From Chloroflexota bacterium (GTDB lineage Bacteria; Chloroflexota; Anaerolineae; Aggregatilineales; Phototrophicaceae), in assembly GCA_014338005.1 (NCBI GenBank), contig QUBZ01000030.1:1-41911 (forward strand): a DNA stretch of 41,911 bases, in the 5' to 3' direction. The position numbers and the translations under genes are program-made. The notes beneath the pieces are model-generated. The model was not told the DNA's origin. It did not search any database and saw only the letters and a program-made list of their open reading frames with translations. Each line of letters opens with the position of its first letter. Position 1 is the stretch's first letter. This document shows, in pieces, positions 33,247-41,911 of the stretch.

Positions 33247-34514
33247 ACGGATATACCTTCGCCGAAAAAGCCCTTGCCCGCGCTGCCGGGCTTTCCGCTG
33301 CCCGCGCCGGGGACATCCTGGACGTGCAGCCGGATTTGATCTTCAGCCACGACAATTCGGCGGCCATCCGGCGTATCTTCGAGCAGACCGGCGCGCCCGC
33401 CGTCGTCCGCCCAGAGCGCATCGCCATCACCCTTGACCATGCCGTGCCTGCCCCCACCACCCAGCACGCGCAAAACCATGCCGAAATTCGCCGCTGGGTG
33501 CAGGAACAGCACATCCGGCATTTTTTTGAAGTCGGGCGCGGCATCTGCCACCAGGTCATCAGCGAGGAGGCGCTTGTGCTGCCCGGCGAAACCATCCTGG
33601 GCGCGGACAGCCACAGCACCCACTATGGATGGCTAGGCGCATTCGGCATGGGCATCGGGCGCACCGAGATGGCCGCCCTGTGGGCAGTCGGCGAACTGTG
33701 GCTGCGCGTGCCGGAATCCATGAAAATTACACTTAACGGCAAATTACAGCGCGGCGTCACCATCAAAGATGCCAGCTTACGCATTCTGGGCGACCTGGGC
33801 GTGGCAGGCGGTCAGTACCGCGCGGTCGAATTCGCCGGCGATACGCTCTCGACTCTTGCTCTGGATGAGCGCCCTGTCCTGCCCAATATGATGGCCGAGT
33901 TCGGCGCGATGAGCGCCTACCTGCCCCCCGATCAGGCCGTTTTTGATTATCTGGAGCCGCGCCGGACACGCGCTTACACGCCGCTTTATCCTGACCATGA
34001 TGCGATATACGCCGAAGAATACACCCTGGATGTGTCCAACCTCGAACCTCAGATCGCCCTGCCCCACCAACCCGATAACGTTGTCCCTTTGTCAGAGGTG
34101 ATCGGCCAGCCCGTCCAGCAGGCATTCCTGGGAACCTGCACCAACGGGCGCTTCGAGGATTTGCAGGCCGCCGCCGAAGTGCTGCGCGGTCACCGGGTGC
34201 GCTGCCGTCTGGTGGTCATCCCGGCCAGCTCGCAAGTTTTTCTCCAGGCTGTTCAATCCGGCGTCCTGGCTGCACTGGTTGAGGCCGGCGCGGCGGTTGG
34301 CACACCGGGCTGTGGCCCGTGTATGGGTAATCATATGGGCATCCCATCCCCGGACGAGGCGACTGTCAGCAGCGCCAACCGCAACTTTCGCGGGCGTATG
34401 GGAACGCCGGACGCGCCGGTATATCTGGCAAGCCCCTACGTTGTCGCTGCCAGCGCCATCTGCGGCCACCTGGCCGACCCGCGTGAGTTTCTGCCGGGGC
34501 ATAATCCGCTTTAA
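33243..34514 (+). CDS. lysT: Homoaconitase large subunit, LysT
   Basis: 423 residues, aconitase superfamily in the two-subunit form. The 4Fe-4S cysteines are Cys299 ([12 protein letters not shown]), Cys357 and Cys360 ([14 protein letters not shown]). [33 protein letters not shown] and [10 protein letters not shown] are conserved. With LysU it isomerises homocitrate via cis-homoaconitate to homoisocitrate. LeuC is a close relative, but the homocitrate synthase and homoisocitrate dehydrogenase neighbours fix the pathway. The gene follows the synthase with an ATGA overlap. Confidence 0.93.
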   Translation: MNGYTFAEKALARAAGLSAARAGDILDVQPDLIFSHDNSAAIRRIFEQTGAPAVVRPERIAITLDHAVPAPTTQHAQNHAEIRRWVQEQHIRHFFEVGRGICHQVISEEALVLPGETILGADSHSTHYGWLGAFGMGIGRTEMAALWAVGELWLRVPESMKITLNGKLQRGVTIKDASLRILGDLGVAGGQYRAVEFAGDTLSTLALDERPVLPNMMAEFGAMSAYLPPDQAVFDYLEPRRTRAYTPLYPDHDAIYAEEYTLDVSNLEPQIALPHQPDNVVPLSEVIGQPVQQAFLGTCTNGRFEDLQAAAEVLRGHRVRCRLVVIPASSQVFLQAVQSGVLAALVEAGAAVGTPGCGPCMGNHMGIPSPDEATVSSANRNFRGRMGTPDAPVYLASPYVVAASAICGHLADPREFLPGHNPL

Positions 34515-34523
34515 GGAGCTTTT

Positions 34524-35021
34524 ATGACCGTACATCGTGTCTGGGTTTACGGGGACAATGTGAATACCGATGTGATTTTCCCCGGCAAATACACCTATAC
34601 CCTCAAAACACCGGAAGAAATCGCCGCCCACGCCCTTGAAGATCTTGACCCGGCTTTCGCCAGCGGCGTCCGCCCAGGCGATGTCATCGTCGCCGGGCGC
34701 AACTGGGGCAGCGGCAGCAGCCGCGAGCAGGCCGTTACGACGCTTAAATATGCTGGTGTCCCGGTGATAATCGCCGCCTCATTCGGCGGGCTGTATTTCC
34801 GCAACTGCATCAACCAGGGTATCTGGCCGGTCGTCTGTCCTGATCTAAGCCAGTGGGTGCAGACCGGTGAGACAATCGAAATCAACCGGCAGGCAGAGCA
34901 AATTCTCGCCGCCGGGCGTGTATTTGCCATCCCTTCGCTGTCACCATCGGTGCAAGCCATCCTGGAAGGCGGCGGCTTGCTGCCGATGCTTCAGCGCCGC
35001 TTCGGAAAGGTTGACACATGA
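34524..35021 (+). CDS. lysU: Homoaconitase small subunit, LysU
   Basis: 165 residues, the swivelling LeuD-like domain. GDNVNTDVIFPGKY at the N-terminus and GRNWGSGSSREQAVTTLKYAGV contain the conserved GSSREQA active-site loop; AASFGGLYFRNCINQGI follows. It completes the homoaconitase heterodimer with LysT. The gap from lysT is 9 bp and contains AAGGAG, one of the few operon junctions without overlap. It overlaps the dehydrogenase gene by 4 bp. Confidence 0.93.
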   Translation: MTVHRVWVYGDNVNTDVIFPGKYTYTLKTPEEIAAHALEDLDPAFASGVRPGDVIVAGRNWGSGSSREQAVTTLKYAGVPVIIAASFGGLYFRNCINQGIWPVVCPDLSQWVQTGETIEINRQAEQILAAGRVFAIPSLSPSVQAILEGGGLLPMLQRRFGKVDT

Positions 35022-35995
35022 ATCCGCATATCATCACGGTCATTCCCGGTGACGGAATCGGCCAGGAAGTGATCCCGGCGGCGGTGTGTGTTCTGGAAAC
35101 ACTGAATCTGCCCCTGGTGTTTAGCCAGGCCGAAGCTGGTTTTGGAGCATTTGAACGCACCGGAAACGCGCTGCCTGCCGAAACTTTACGACTATGCGAA
35201 GACAGCGCGGCGATTTTGTTCGGCGCAACTCAATCGCCCATGTCGAAGATTCAGGGTTATCAGAGTCCCATCCTGACGCTGCGCCACCATTTTGATCTGT
35301 TCGCCAACCTGCGGCCTGCCAGCAGCGAAAATATTGATCTGTTGATCGTGCGTGAAAACACCGAAGGGCTTTACAGCCGCCGCGAGCGGATCGAGGACGC
35401 CGGCCAGACAGCGGTTGCTGAGCGGGTCATCACGGCCAGAGCATCGGCGCGAATCGCGCGTGCAGCGTGCGAACTGGCGCTTAAGCGGCGCGGCAGGCTG
35501 ACTATCGTCCACAAAGCCAATGTATTAAAGGAAACCTGCGGCCTGTTCCGCCGTATTGCTTTTGAAGTCGCCGCCGAGTACCCAACCCTGGCAGTGGAAG
35601 AAGTGCTGGTGGATACTGCTGCGATGCTGCTGGTTCAGAACCCGTCCCGTTTTGATGTGATCGTCACCACCAACTTGTTCGGCGATATCCTCAGCGATCT
35701 GGCGGCAGGGCTGACCGGCGGCCTGGGCATCGCGCCGTCGGCTAATGTCGGCGGCAAACACCCTGCCCTTTTCGAGCCGGTTCATGGCAGCGCCCCGGAC
35801 ATCGCCGGGAAGGGCGTGGCCGACCCACGCGCCGCCATCCTTTCCGCCGCCATGATGCTGGACTGGCTTGGTTACGCCCAGGCCGCCGCTTCTGTAACAC
35901 GTGCCGCCCGCCAGACAGCACACGCCGGCAGCATCGCTATCACTACCGAACAAATCATCGAGCGGCTTTTAGAGGAATCGCCCCATGCCCACTGA
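35018..35995 (+). CDS. hicdh: Homoisocitrate dehydrogenase
   Basis: 325 residues, beta-decarboxylating dehydrogenase family. [14 protein letters not shown], the substrate segment [57 protein letters not shown] and [13 protein letters not shown] are visible. It oxidises and decarboxylates homoisocitrate to 2-oxoadipate with NAD+. The region between RENTEGLY and the conserved VITARAS carries substrate specificity in this family; isocitrate or isopropylmalate activity cannot be excluded by eye. A transaminase (LysN) must then make aminoadipate, and no dedicated gene for it is in the window. It overlaps lysK by 11 bp. Confidence 0.9.
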   Translation: MNPHIITVIPGDGIGQEVIPAAVCVLETLNLPLVFSQAEAGFGAFERTGNALPAETLRLCEDSAAILFGATQSPMSKIQGYQSPILTLRHHFDLFANLRPASSENIDLLIVRENTEGLYSRRERIEDAGQTAVAERVITARASARIARAACELALKRRGRLTIVHKANVLKETCGLFRRIAFEVAAEYPTLAVEEVLVDTAAMLLVQNPSRFDVIVTTNLFGDILSDLAAGLTGGLGIAPSANVGGKHPALFEPVHGSAPDIAGKGVADPRAAILSAAMMLDWLGYAQAAASVTRAARQTAHAGSIAITTEQIIERLLEESPHAH

Positions 35996-37055
35996 CCTGC
36001 TGACCGAACTGGTGCGCCGCTACAGCCCTTCCACACAGGAAAATGAAGCTGTTGATTATCTGGTTGCCTGGATGCGTGACGGCGGCTTCCACGCCTATTG
36101 TGACGCGGCAGGCAACGCCTGCGGTATTCGCGGCCCCCTGGACGCGCCAAACACTTTAATACTGCTCGGCCATATAGATACCGTCCCCGGTTTGATTCCG
36201 GTGCGGATCGAGAACGGCTGCCTGTACGGGCGCGGCAGCGTGGACGCCAAAGGCTCGCTGTCGGCTTTTGCCGAAGCCGCCGCGCGCGCCTGTCTGCCTG
36301 ACGGCTGGCGCGTGGTGGTGATCGGCGCGGTAGAGGAAGAAATCGCCACCAGCCGGGGCGCGGTTTTCGTGCGCGATCACTTCAGCCCGACCGCCTGCAT
36401 CATCGGCGAACCCAGCGGTACGGAGCGTATCACGCTGGGTTACAAAGGGCGGCTGCTGGTGGATTACCGGCTCACCCGCCCGGTGGCGCATACTGCACAG
36501 CCCACGCCGAGCGTCGGTGAATTGGGCTTTACCTTCTGGCAGAAAATCACCGGCTGGGTTAACAACCGGAATGCCGGCATCGCCGGTTTTTTTGACCGTG
36601 TGACGCCGCATCTGCGCTCCATCAACACCGAAACCGATCATTTCGCGGATACGCTGAACCTCACGATCAGCTTTCGCCTGCCGCCGGGCCTTTCGCCGGA
36701 GGAAACTTTCGCCGCATTAAAAACGTTTGCCGAACCAGACGCCGAACTGCATCCTTACGGCATGGAACACGCCTACCGGGGCGACCGGGCGAACGGCCTC
36801 GTGCGCGGGATGCTGGCCGCGATTCGCGCTGAGGGCAGCCAGCCCGGTTTTGTCCTTAAAACCGGAACCAGTGATATGAACGTGGTCGCGCGCCGCTGGA
36901 ACTGCCCGATCATCGCCTACGGGCCGGGCGACAGCAGCCTCGACCACACACCGGACGAACATATCCCGCTGGTGGAATACCGGCACAGCATCGAAGTGCT
37001 GCGCCGGTTTCTGGAAAATCTTTCCGTTCTCTCCGACTATGCGAATCCTTTGTAG
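35985..37055 (+). CDS. lysK: LysK, [LysW]-lysine hydrolase
   Basis: 356 residues, M20 metallopeptidase family. Zinc ligands are in GHIDTVPG (His and catalytic Asp) and [11 protein letters not shown] (bridging Asp); the general base pair Glu-Glu is in [13 protein letters not shown]; a further ligand is in IIGEPSG. It cuts lysine from LysW, releasing the product and regenerating the carrier. It is the last gene of the operon. No intrinsic terminator follows; instead its last 19 bp overlap the 3' end of the convergent helicase gene. Confidence 0.92.
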   Translation: MPTDLLTELVRRYSPSTQENEAVDYLVAWMRDGGFHAYCDAAGNACGIRGPLDAPNTLILLGHIDTVPGLIPVRIENGCLYGRGSVDAKGSLSAFAEAAARACLPDGWRVVVIGAVEEEIATSRGAVFVRDHFSPTACIIGEPSGTERITLGYKGRLLVDYRLTRPVAHTAQPTPSVGELGFTFWQKITGWVNNRNAGIAGFFDRVTPHLRSINTETDHFADTLNLTISFRLPPGLSPEETFAALKTFAEPDAELHPYGMEHAYRGDRANGLVRGMLAAIRAEGSQPGFVLKTGTSDMNVVARRWNCPIIAYGPGDSSLDHTPDEHIPLVEYRHSIEVLRRFLENLSVLSDYANPL

Positions 37056-39886
37056 CGGCGGCTGTAATAGCAGGTGTCGCAAACGCCATACGGGTGATAT
37101 TCCGGCAGGCGGCATCCGCAGCGCGAGCAGCGCCGCGCCGCCTCGATGCGCCGCAGCAGCGCGGCATCAATCGCCGCCGACCACTCGGCGCGCGCCGCCC
37201 GCACCCGGCTTTCATCAGGGGCGCACAGGCCGAATTCAGGGCGGCGCGCCAGCCACAGGTAAATATCCGCGCACGAAATACTGGTTTCGGTATCTTCCAG
37301 GTGAACCTGGTCGTAGATTTCCCGCGGCGGCGGGGGTGGCAGCGGCATTGGTCGCCCGGCCAGGATGCTGGTCGCGCACGATCGCCAATAGCCGCGTGTG
37401 TTCTGGCGCGTCGGCGCATTGATGAGCTTAAGCGCCCGTTCCAGACCTAACTGCTGCACTTCGCCCTCTTGCAGCATTTCGGCCAATTCAACCGGTTCGG
37501 TCAGGTTGGCCGTTTTCAGGGTGCTGCGCAAATGGTCAGGGATGGACTCCAGCAGCGCCCACTGCCGCAGCCGCTCAGCCAGCGTCCCTGGCAGCAGTTC
37601 CAGCGCCTCGACCGTCGGCATCACGCGGGCGTGGGTCAGCATCATGGGATTCAACGGAAACAACTTCCGCACCAGATCATGGTCTTTCGGCTCAATTGCC
37701 CCCACTTCCCCCGCCTCAGACAGCCCAAAACGTCCGGCGCGCCCGCCGATCTGCTGAACTTCGGCAGCCGTCAGCGGTCGAACAACCTGGCCGTCGTATT
37801 TTTCAACCTCAAAAAAACACACATAATCCGCCGGCAGATTCAGCCCCATACCCACCGCATCCGTCGCTACGCAGATTTCCGTATCACCATCGGCGAAACG
37901 CTGCGCCTGTTTGCGCCGCACCTCCGGCGGCAGATTGCCATAAATCACCGACACGCTTCGACCCAGGTTTTCCAGCCGGTCTTTGAGTTCCAGCACTGTC
38001 GCCCGCGAAAAGGCCACCAGAATCGTGCGCAGCGGCAGACCACGCAGGCTGAAAGGCCGATCGGCAGCCTGAATGCCGGCCAGCCGTTGATGTTCAATCA
38101 CTTGCACCGGCAGCGTTACGGCCTGCGCCAGCCGTTCGATCAAAGGCCGAACCGTAAACGGCCCGATCACATGGATTTCCGGCGCTTGCGCTTCCATCAA
38201 AGCGCGCGTCCAGGCCCAGCCGCGCTCCGTATCGGCCAGCATTTGCGCTTCGTCAATCACCACGCATGAGCCGCTGCGGTTGGGGTTAAACATTTCAATC
38301 GTGGAAGCAGTAAAACGCGCCCCTTCAACCGGGATATACTCCTCGCCCGTCAGCAGGCTGCATGGCGCGCCGCGTTCGTTCAGCCGGTCGAAAACTTCAA
38401 GGGCCAGCAGCCGCAGCGGTGCCAGATACCACCCACTGCCCGCCCTCACCAGTTCATCCAGCGCCGCGTGCGTTTTCCCGCTGTTGGGCGGCCCAACGTG
38501 CAAAAAAATCTGCTGGGACTCGCGCCCATTATATTCCCAGGTCGGGAAAACCGGCAGCAGCAAAGCGCGCAGCTCCGCCCGGCGGCGTTCTTCTTCCTGC
38601 TGCTGACGGTAGCGTTCTTCCAGTTTGCGCTGTTCTTCCAGGTAGGCGGCATGGCGTTCGATTCGCCACTCCACCCGCTTGATTTTCAGAATCTCCCGGA
38701 ACTCGTAAAGCTGCTGCGGCAGCCCCCATTTACCCTGCACCTGTTCCCAACGAGGCGCGGTGCGGCTGATTTTCTCTTTACCCAGCCGGTAGCGCGCCGC
38801 CGAATAACTCAAACCGGCAGCCAGCGCGATCTCGCGGACTTTCAGCGTTTCCAGCCCTGTGAAGCGCAAAGCGTAATCAGAGTCGGCATATGCCCTTTCA
38901 ACCTCTGCCGCCGGAAAACGTGTGCTGCCCTGGGGGTCGGTAAACGCAGCGATACGCCCTTCGCGCAGGGCTTTTTCCAGCGTCGACGGCCTGGCTCCTA
39001 ATCGTTTGGCCGCCTGGTTAAGAACATACGTCCGCGCCAGCACGCGCGCCCGATATGTCCCCCCATCGCGCGCGCCCAGGCGCAGCGTTTCGCCTGCCGT
39101 TTCCACGAAGGGCTTCCACTCTTGATCTTTAATCCGGTTTTGCGCGGCGGCAGCCCGGCGGGCAGCCTCCTCGTCAGCGCCTTTAAATGTGACCCATTGA
39201 ATCGTCTGAGATTTATGCCGGTGTGTCACGGCAAACTGAACCAGATGACCTGCCGCCACCAGTTCGTCTACTATCGCCCGGTCAAATTCCGCGTCGAGCT
39301 TCTGGCGCAGCGCGGTTTTGCCCTTCTGTTTTTGCAAGAAAGCCACCACTGCCTCGCGTATCGGCCGCAGACGGCGTGCGCGCAGCGCCTTTCGAATAGT
39401 CGCCTCGCCCAACCGCAGCGGGTCATATACCAGGTCTTCAACCTGTTTCAACATCCCCCGTTCGATCAGGCTTTGCAGCGTTTGCCGGTTGTCTGCTCCT
39501 GCTTGCAGAGCGCCGCGCTCCATATATCCGGCGTCCGCCAGCCGCTCCAGCAGATGCAGTTCATCGCCCGCAAGCTGCGCCCGGCGCTGTGCCATTTGCT
39601 CAACAATCGGCGCGTCCGGGAACGACAGGTCATCATACATGGTCGGCATCTGCGGGGCGCTCCAGACGTGGAGCGCCCGTACTGCTTCCGGTTTCAGCCG
39701 AGTTGCGTCATAATAAAGATTGCCCTCACGCCCGACACGCCCTTCGGCTGCCGCCAGGTTAAGGCGTTTTGCTGCTTTATTGTTAACACGAAACCGCTCC
39801 GCCAATGCCGGACGGGAAATAAAACCTTCCGGCACGCGGGTAACAATTTCCAGGAGAAGTTGGGGGGTAAGTTTTGGCTGTGGCAT
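37037..39886 (-). CDS. Suv3-like SF2 RNA helicase with HTH-like N-terminal extension and C-terminal zinc ribbon
   Basis: 949 residues from the ATG at 39886; a TTG reading to 40003 adds AT-rich, non-coding-like sequence. The helicase core (about 460-730) has Walker A GPPNSGKT (465-472), APLRLLALEVFDRLN, DEAQ (545-548), YGNLPPEVRRKQAQRF, ATDAVGMGLNLP and motif VI QIGGRAGRFG (712-721), all as in mitochondrial Suv3. The Suv3-like C-terminal helical part follows. The N-terminal extension contains a winged-helix-like stretch (about 8-60), an excisionase/MerR-like HTH (about 287-333), another HTH-like stretch (about 348-375) and a charged coiled coil (about 405-440). A zinc ribbon (Cys920, Cys923, Cys936, Cys939) ends the protein. 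An RNA-unwinding role in turnover is inferred; the substrate is unknown. Confidence 0.83.
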   Translation of the reverse strand: MPQPKLTPQLLLEIVTRVPEGFISRPALAERFRVNNKAAKRLNLAAAEGRVGREGNLYYDATRLKPEAVRALHVWSAPQMPTMYDDLSFPDAPIVEQMAQRRAQLAGDELHLLERLADAGYMERGALQAGADNRQTLQSLIERGMLKQVEDLVYDPLRLGEATIRKALRARRLRPIREAVVAFLQKQKGKTALRQKLDAEFDRAIVDELVAAGHLVQFAVTHRHKSQTIQWVTFKGADEEAARRAAAAQNRIKDQEWKPFVETAGETLRLGARDGGTYRARVLARTYVLNQAAKRLGARPSTLEKALREGRIAAFTDPQGSTRFPAAEVERAYADSDYALRFTGLETLKVREIALAAGLSYSAARYRLGKEKISRTAPRWEQVQGKWGLPQQLYEFREILKIKRVEWRIERHAAYLEEQRKLEERYRQQQEEERRRAELRALLLPVFPTWEYNGRESQQIFLHVGPPNSGKTHAALDELVRAGSGWYLAPLRLLALEVFDRLNERGAPCSLLTGEEYIPVEGARFTASTIEMFNPNRSGSCVVIDEAQMLADTERGWAWTRALMEAQAPEIHVIGPFTVRPLIERLAQAVTLPVQVIEHQRLAGIQAADRPFSLRGLPLRTILVAFSRATVLELKDRLENLGRSVSVIYGNLPPEVRRKQAQRFADGDTEICVATDAVGMGLNLPADYVCFFEVEKYDGQVVRPLTAAEVQQIGGRAGRFGLSEAGEVGAIEPKDHDLVRKLFPLNPMMLTHARVMPTVEALELLPGTLAERLRQWALLESIPDHLRSTLKTANLTEPVELAEMLQEGEVQQLGLERALKLINAPTRQNTRGYWRSCATSILAGRPMPLPPPPPREIYDQVHLEDTETSISCADIYLWLARRPEFGLCAPDESRVRAARAEWSAAIDAALLRRIEAARRCSRCGCRLPEYHPYGVCDTCYYSRRYKGFA

Positions 39887-39939
39887 CTTGTGTATTTTTA
39901 CACAAATTTCACGGATGTTGCAAACTCTTATACTGCAAA

Positions 39940-39966
39940 TTGACAAATATGATAGATAATTATAGT
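39940..39966 (+). promoter_or_regulatory. Possible divergent promoter region between helicase and secreted protein genes
   Basis: On the plus strand a perfect TTGACA (39940-39945) is followed after 15 bp by TATAGT (39961-39966). On the minus strand a perfect TATAAT (39964-39959) overlaps the same sequence. The spacing and the missing minus-strand -35 keep confidence low. Confidence 0.4.
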
Positions 39967-40000
39967 AGACGGCAAACCGGTCATAAGCTGGAAATAACGA

Positions 40001-40024
40001 CAAAACTCAGCCGTTTTGTTTTTT
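40001..40024 (+). terminator. Small AT-rich hairpin with T-tract in the leader of the secreted protein gene
   Basis: CAAAAC (40001-40006) pairs with GTTTTG (40013-40018), followed by T6 at 40019-40024. The stem is weak. It could be a leader attenuator or chance. Confidence 0.3.
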
Positions 40025-40069
40025 AATCATAACATGCCGATTTCACTGCGCCGATAGGGAGGCAGCATT

Positions 40070-41911
40070 ATGCCAAAAGCGCGTTTACATTTTGTTTTTA
40101 TTTTGTGCTGTTTATTAGCTGTGTTCGCAGCTCAGGTTTTTGCTCAGGATGCGCCGCCGGAGGATACTCCCGAAGCCACCGCGATTGTAGAGCCAACCGA
40201 CATCCCAACCGAAGTTCCAACAGACGTTCCGGTCGACATACCCACCGTCGAACCTCCCCCTGAAGTCACCGCGGAAATAACGGTCGAGCCGCCGGCGCTG
40301 GAGACACCCCTGCCGCCGACGCCCACCCCGGTCGAACCGGCGCTGCCCGCCGAGCCGGTGCTGGCGCTGCTGGCGCGCGAGATGTTCGACAGCGGCGATC
40401 TATCCGCCTGGGTGATGGGGAGCGGGTGGTCGCTGGTCGCCAACCCGACCGGCCTCGGTTTGCAGATCATCGGCGCGCCGGATGTGCTTCAGTTCCAGCG
40501 GGGCCCGCTCTACAACGCCGCCACCCAGGCCGACTTCCTGCTTTCCGGCGGCAGCGTTCATCTCAGCCTGCGCCAGAGCATGGCGGGCAGTTACACCGCC
40601 GCCCTGGACACCGCCGGGCTGGTGACACTCTACCGCGCCGGCGTGCCGGTGCTGTCCGCGCCGGTTCTCGTTCAGCCCGACCAGTGGTACGCGCTGCGGC
40701 TGTCGGTTATGGACGGCATCCTGCGTGTGGCGGTGAACGGCGTGGAACTGCTGGCCTGGCCGGACACCGCGCCGCTGCCGCCCGGTTTCGCCGGGATAGC
40801 GGCCTTCCCATCCGTCGAGGGTGCGCCCTTCACAGCGCAGGTGGATAACTTCTTCCTGTGGGTGCCAGAAGCCGACCTGGCGCTTTACCCGCCCCCAACC
40901 CCCATACCACCCACGCCGGAACCCATTCAGCCTACCCTGCCGCCGGTCACTGAAGAGCCGCCGGTTATCGTTACAGAAGAACCGACGGCGGTTATGACCG
41001 AAGAACCCGCGCCGGAACTGACGGTCGAGCCGACCCTCGAACCCACCGACATACCGACCGAGGAGCCTGTCGGGCCAAACGGCAAGTCGCTCGTGCCGCA
41101 GGCTTACGCGCCGCCGCCCGGCATCGCGCCCGCCGCTGCCAACCAACCCGGCAGCGCCACCGTCATCAACACCATCCCCTACACGGATGCGGACACGACC
41201 ACCGGCTCGGACGCTGCCGGCGAACCCGCGCCAAGCTGCGCCTTTAATGTGCTGGCGACCGTCTGGTATCGGTTCACGCCGCCCGCCGCCGGGAAGTACA
41301 ACTTCTTCACCGCCGGCAGCAGTTTTGATACCGTGCTGGCGGCCTACACCAGCTACAGCCCGGCTGTCGAACTGGCCTGCAATGATGATGTCAGCGCCAA
41401 AGATCTGTCCTCGCGGCTGACTCTCACCTTCACCGACCAGGACGTGCTGGCCGGAAAGACAATCTGGATACAGTTGGGCGGCTACAATGCCGCGCATGGC
41501 AGCTACACCTTCAACGCCCAACTGGCAACCGTGCCGGCGCCGCGCCCTCCGGCGCTGACCGCCCCGGCCAACCGGCTGCTGACCAACATCCCGGCGCAGA
41601 TATTCACCTGGACTGCGCCCACCAGCGGCGAGCCACCTTTCCGCTATCAGATTCAGATTGACGATGATTCAAAATTCGGCAGCCCGCTGCACGACGAATA
41701 CATAAACGGCCTGTCCTATAATGCCACCCTGCCGGATGGCACGTATTACTGGCGCGTGCGTTCGCTGAATGTCAACAATGTGGGCAGCGCCTGGACATCG
41801 GCCCGTTCGCTGACAGTTGATACACTGCCGCCGGGCGCGCCGGTGCTGACCACACCCGCCGACGGCGGCCAGGTGAACACGCCGCGTCCCAAACTGGTCT
41901 GGAAAGCTCCC
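40070..41911 (+). CDS. Large secreted multidomain protein with PTE-rich linkers, PPC-like and Fn3-like domains (C-terminus outside window)
   Basis: 614 residues are visible and the frame remains open at the window end. AGGGAGG lies 7 nt before the ATG. The signal peptide is about 1-26 (ending AAQVFAQ). Linker 1 (about 27-95) is rich in Pro/Thr/Glu with PTDIPTE, PTDVPVD-type repeats. A jelly-roll, LamG-like segment (about 100-265) contains DSGDLSAWVMGSGWSL and QPDQWYALRLSVMDGILRV. Linker 2 (about 270-345) again carries PTDIPTEEP. A PPC-like beta-sandwich (about 365-485) has TVWYRFTPPAAGKYNFFT and SSFDTVLAAYTSY with CNDD. An Fn3-like domain follows (TYYWRVRSLNVNNVG), then the start of another. 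Probably an extracellular or cell-surface adhesive or carbohydrate-binding protein; no catalytic motif is visible so far. Confidence 0.82.
   Translation, partial: MPKARLHFVFILCCLLAVFAAQVFAQDAPPEDTPEATAIVEPTDIPTEVPTDVPVDIPTVEPPPEVTAEITVEPPALETPLPPTPTPVEPALPAEPVLALLAREMFDSGDLSAWVMGSGWSLVANPTGLGLQIIGAPDVLQFQRGPLYNAATQADFLLSGGSVHLSLRQSMAGSYTAALDTAGLVTLYRAGVPVLSAPVLVQPDQWYALRLSVMDGILRVAVNGVELLAWPDTAPLPPGFAGIAAFPSVEGAPFTAQVDNFFLWVPEADLALYPPPTPIPPTPEPIQPTLPPVTEEPPVIVTEEPTAVMTEEPAPELTVEPTLEPTDIPTEEPVGPNGKSLVPQAYAPPPGIAPAAANQPGSATVINTIPYTDADTTTGSDAAGEPAPSCAFNVLATVWYRFTPPAAGKYNFFTAGSSFDTVLAAYTSYSPAVELACNDDVSAKDLSSRLTLTFTDQDVLAGKTIWIQLGGYNAAHGSYTFNAQLATVPAPRPPALTAPANRLLTNIPAQIFTWTAPTSGEPPFRYQIQIDDDSKFGSPLHDEYINGLSYNATLPDGTYYWRVRSLNVNNVGSAWTSARSLTVDTLPPGAPVLTTPADGGQVNTPRPKLVWKAP

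Noticed and set aside
39887..40003. N-terminal extension of the helicase to a TTG at 40003
   Set aside because: The 39 codons are AT-rich, unlike the gene, and overlap probable divergent promoter elements.
40400..41521. Minus-strand open frame of 373 codons at the right end
   Set aside because: Opposite an uninterrupted 614-codon secreted protein with signal peptide and good ribosome-binding site; Gly/Arg-rich translation typical of a shadow.

Overview
The window reads as a GC-rich bacterial chromosome segment, most likely from the Chloroflexota (Anaerolineae-like). The clues are several RbsA/RbsC-type sugar ABC transporters, a LysW-dependent (AAA) lysine pathway, a carotenoid locus with a P450 and a heterodimer-type lycopene cyclase in fused form, and a secreted protein with Pro/Thr/Glu linkers. 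Deinococcus-Thermus relatives share the lysine pathway and cannot be excluded by eye. No tRNA, rRNA, insertion sequence or CRISPR array was seen.

Layout. 1-369 (-): 5' part of a periplasmic copper chaperone (PCuAC). 712-6391 (+): sugar-type ABC operon whose binding protein is an in-frame tandem duplication of one binding domain, followed by a double-NBD ATPase, a permease and a URO-D/corrinoid methyltransferase-family enzyme. 6575-12170: carotenoid locus (crtI, crtB, P450, SGNH-like protein, crtYcd). 12343-25517 (-): a LacI-controlled catabolic operon with ulaE, RbsD/FucU, ATPase-permease, a fusion of two different binding domains, a second ATPase-permease, araD, a cupin isomerase and lyxK. 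The enzymes lead from L-xylulose 5-phosphate to D-xylulose 5-phosphate. 25624-27636 (-): GH13 alpha-glucosidase and an FlK-like thioesterase.

27749-37055 (+): a nearly complete alpha-aminoadipate lysine operon (lysW-X-Y-Z-J, homocitrate synthase, lysT-U, homoisocitrate dehydrogenase, lysK) with mostly overlapping genes; no dedicated lysN is present. It is preceded by two consecutive trp-style attenuators. Each has a short leader ORF rich in Lys codons, three mutually exclusive pairings and an intrinsic terminator. I consider this tandem lysine attenuator the most interesting element in the window.

37037-39886 (-): a Suv3-like RNA helicase with an N-terminal extension containing HTH-like segments and a C-terminal zinc ribbon, overlapping lysK tail to tail. 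40070-41911 (+): 5' part of a large secreted multidomain protein.

A second recurring theme is architecture: both sugar-binding proteins carry two ligand-binding domains on one chain. The second lies exactly between two ATPase-permease pairs (A-P-[S-S]-A-P), and strong stem-loops sit at several gene junctions of the transport operons.
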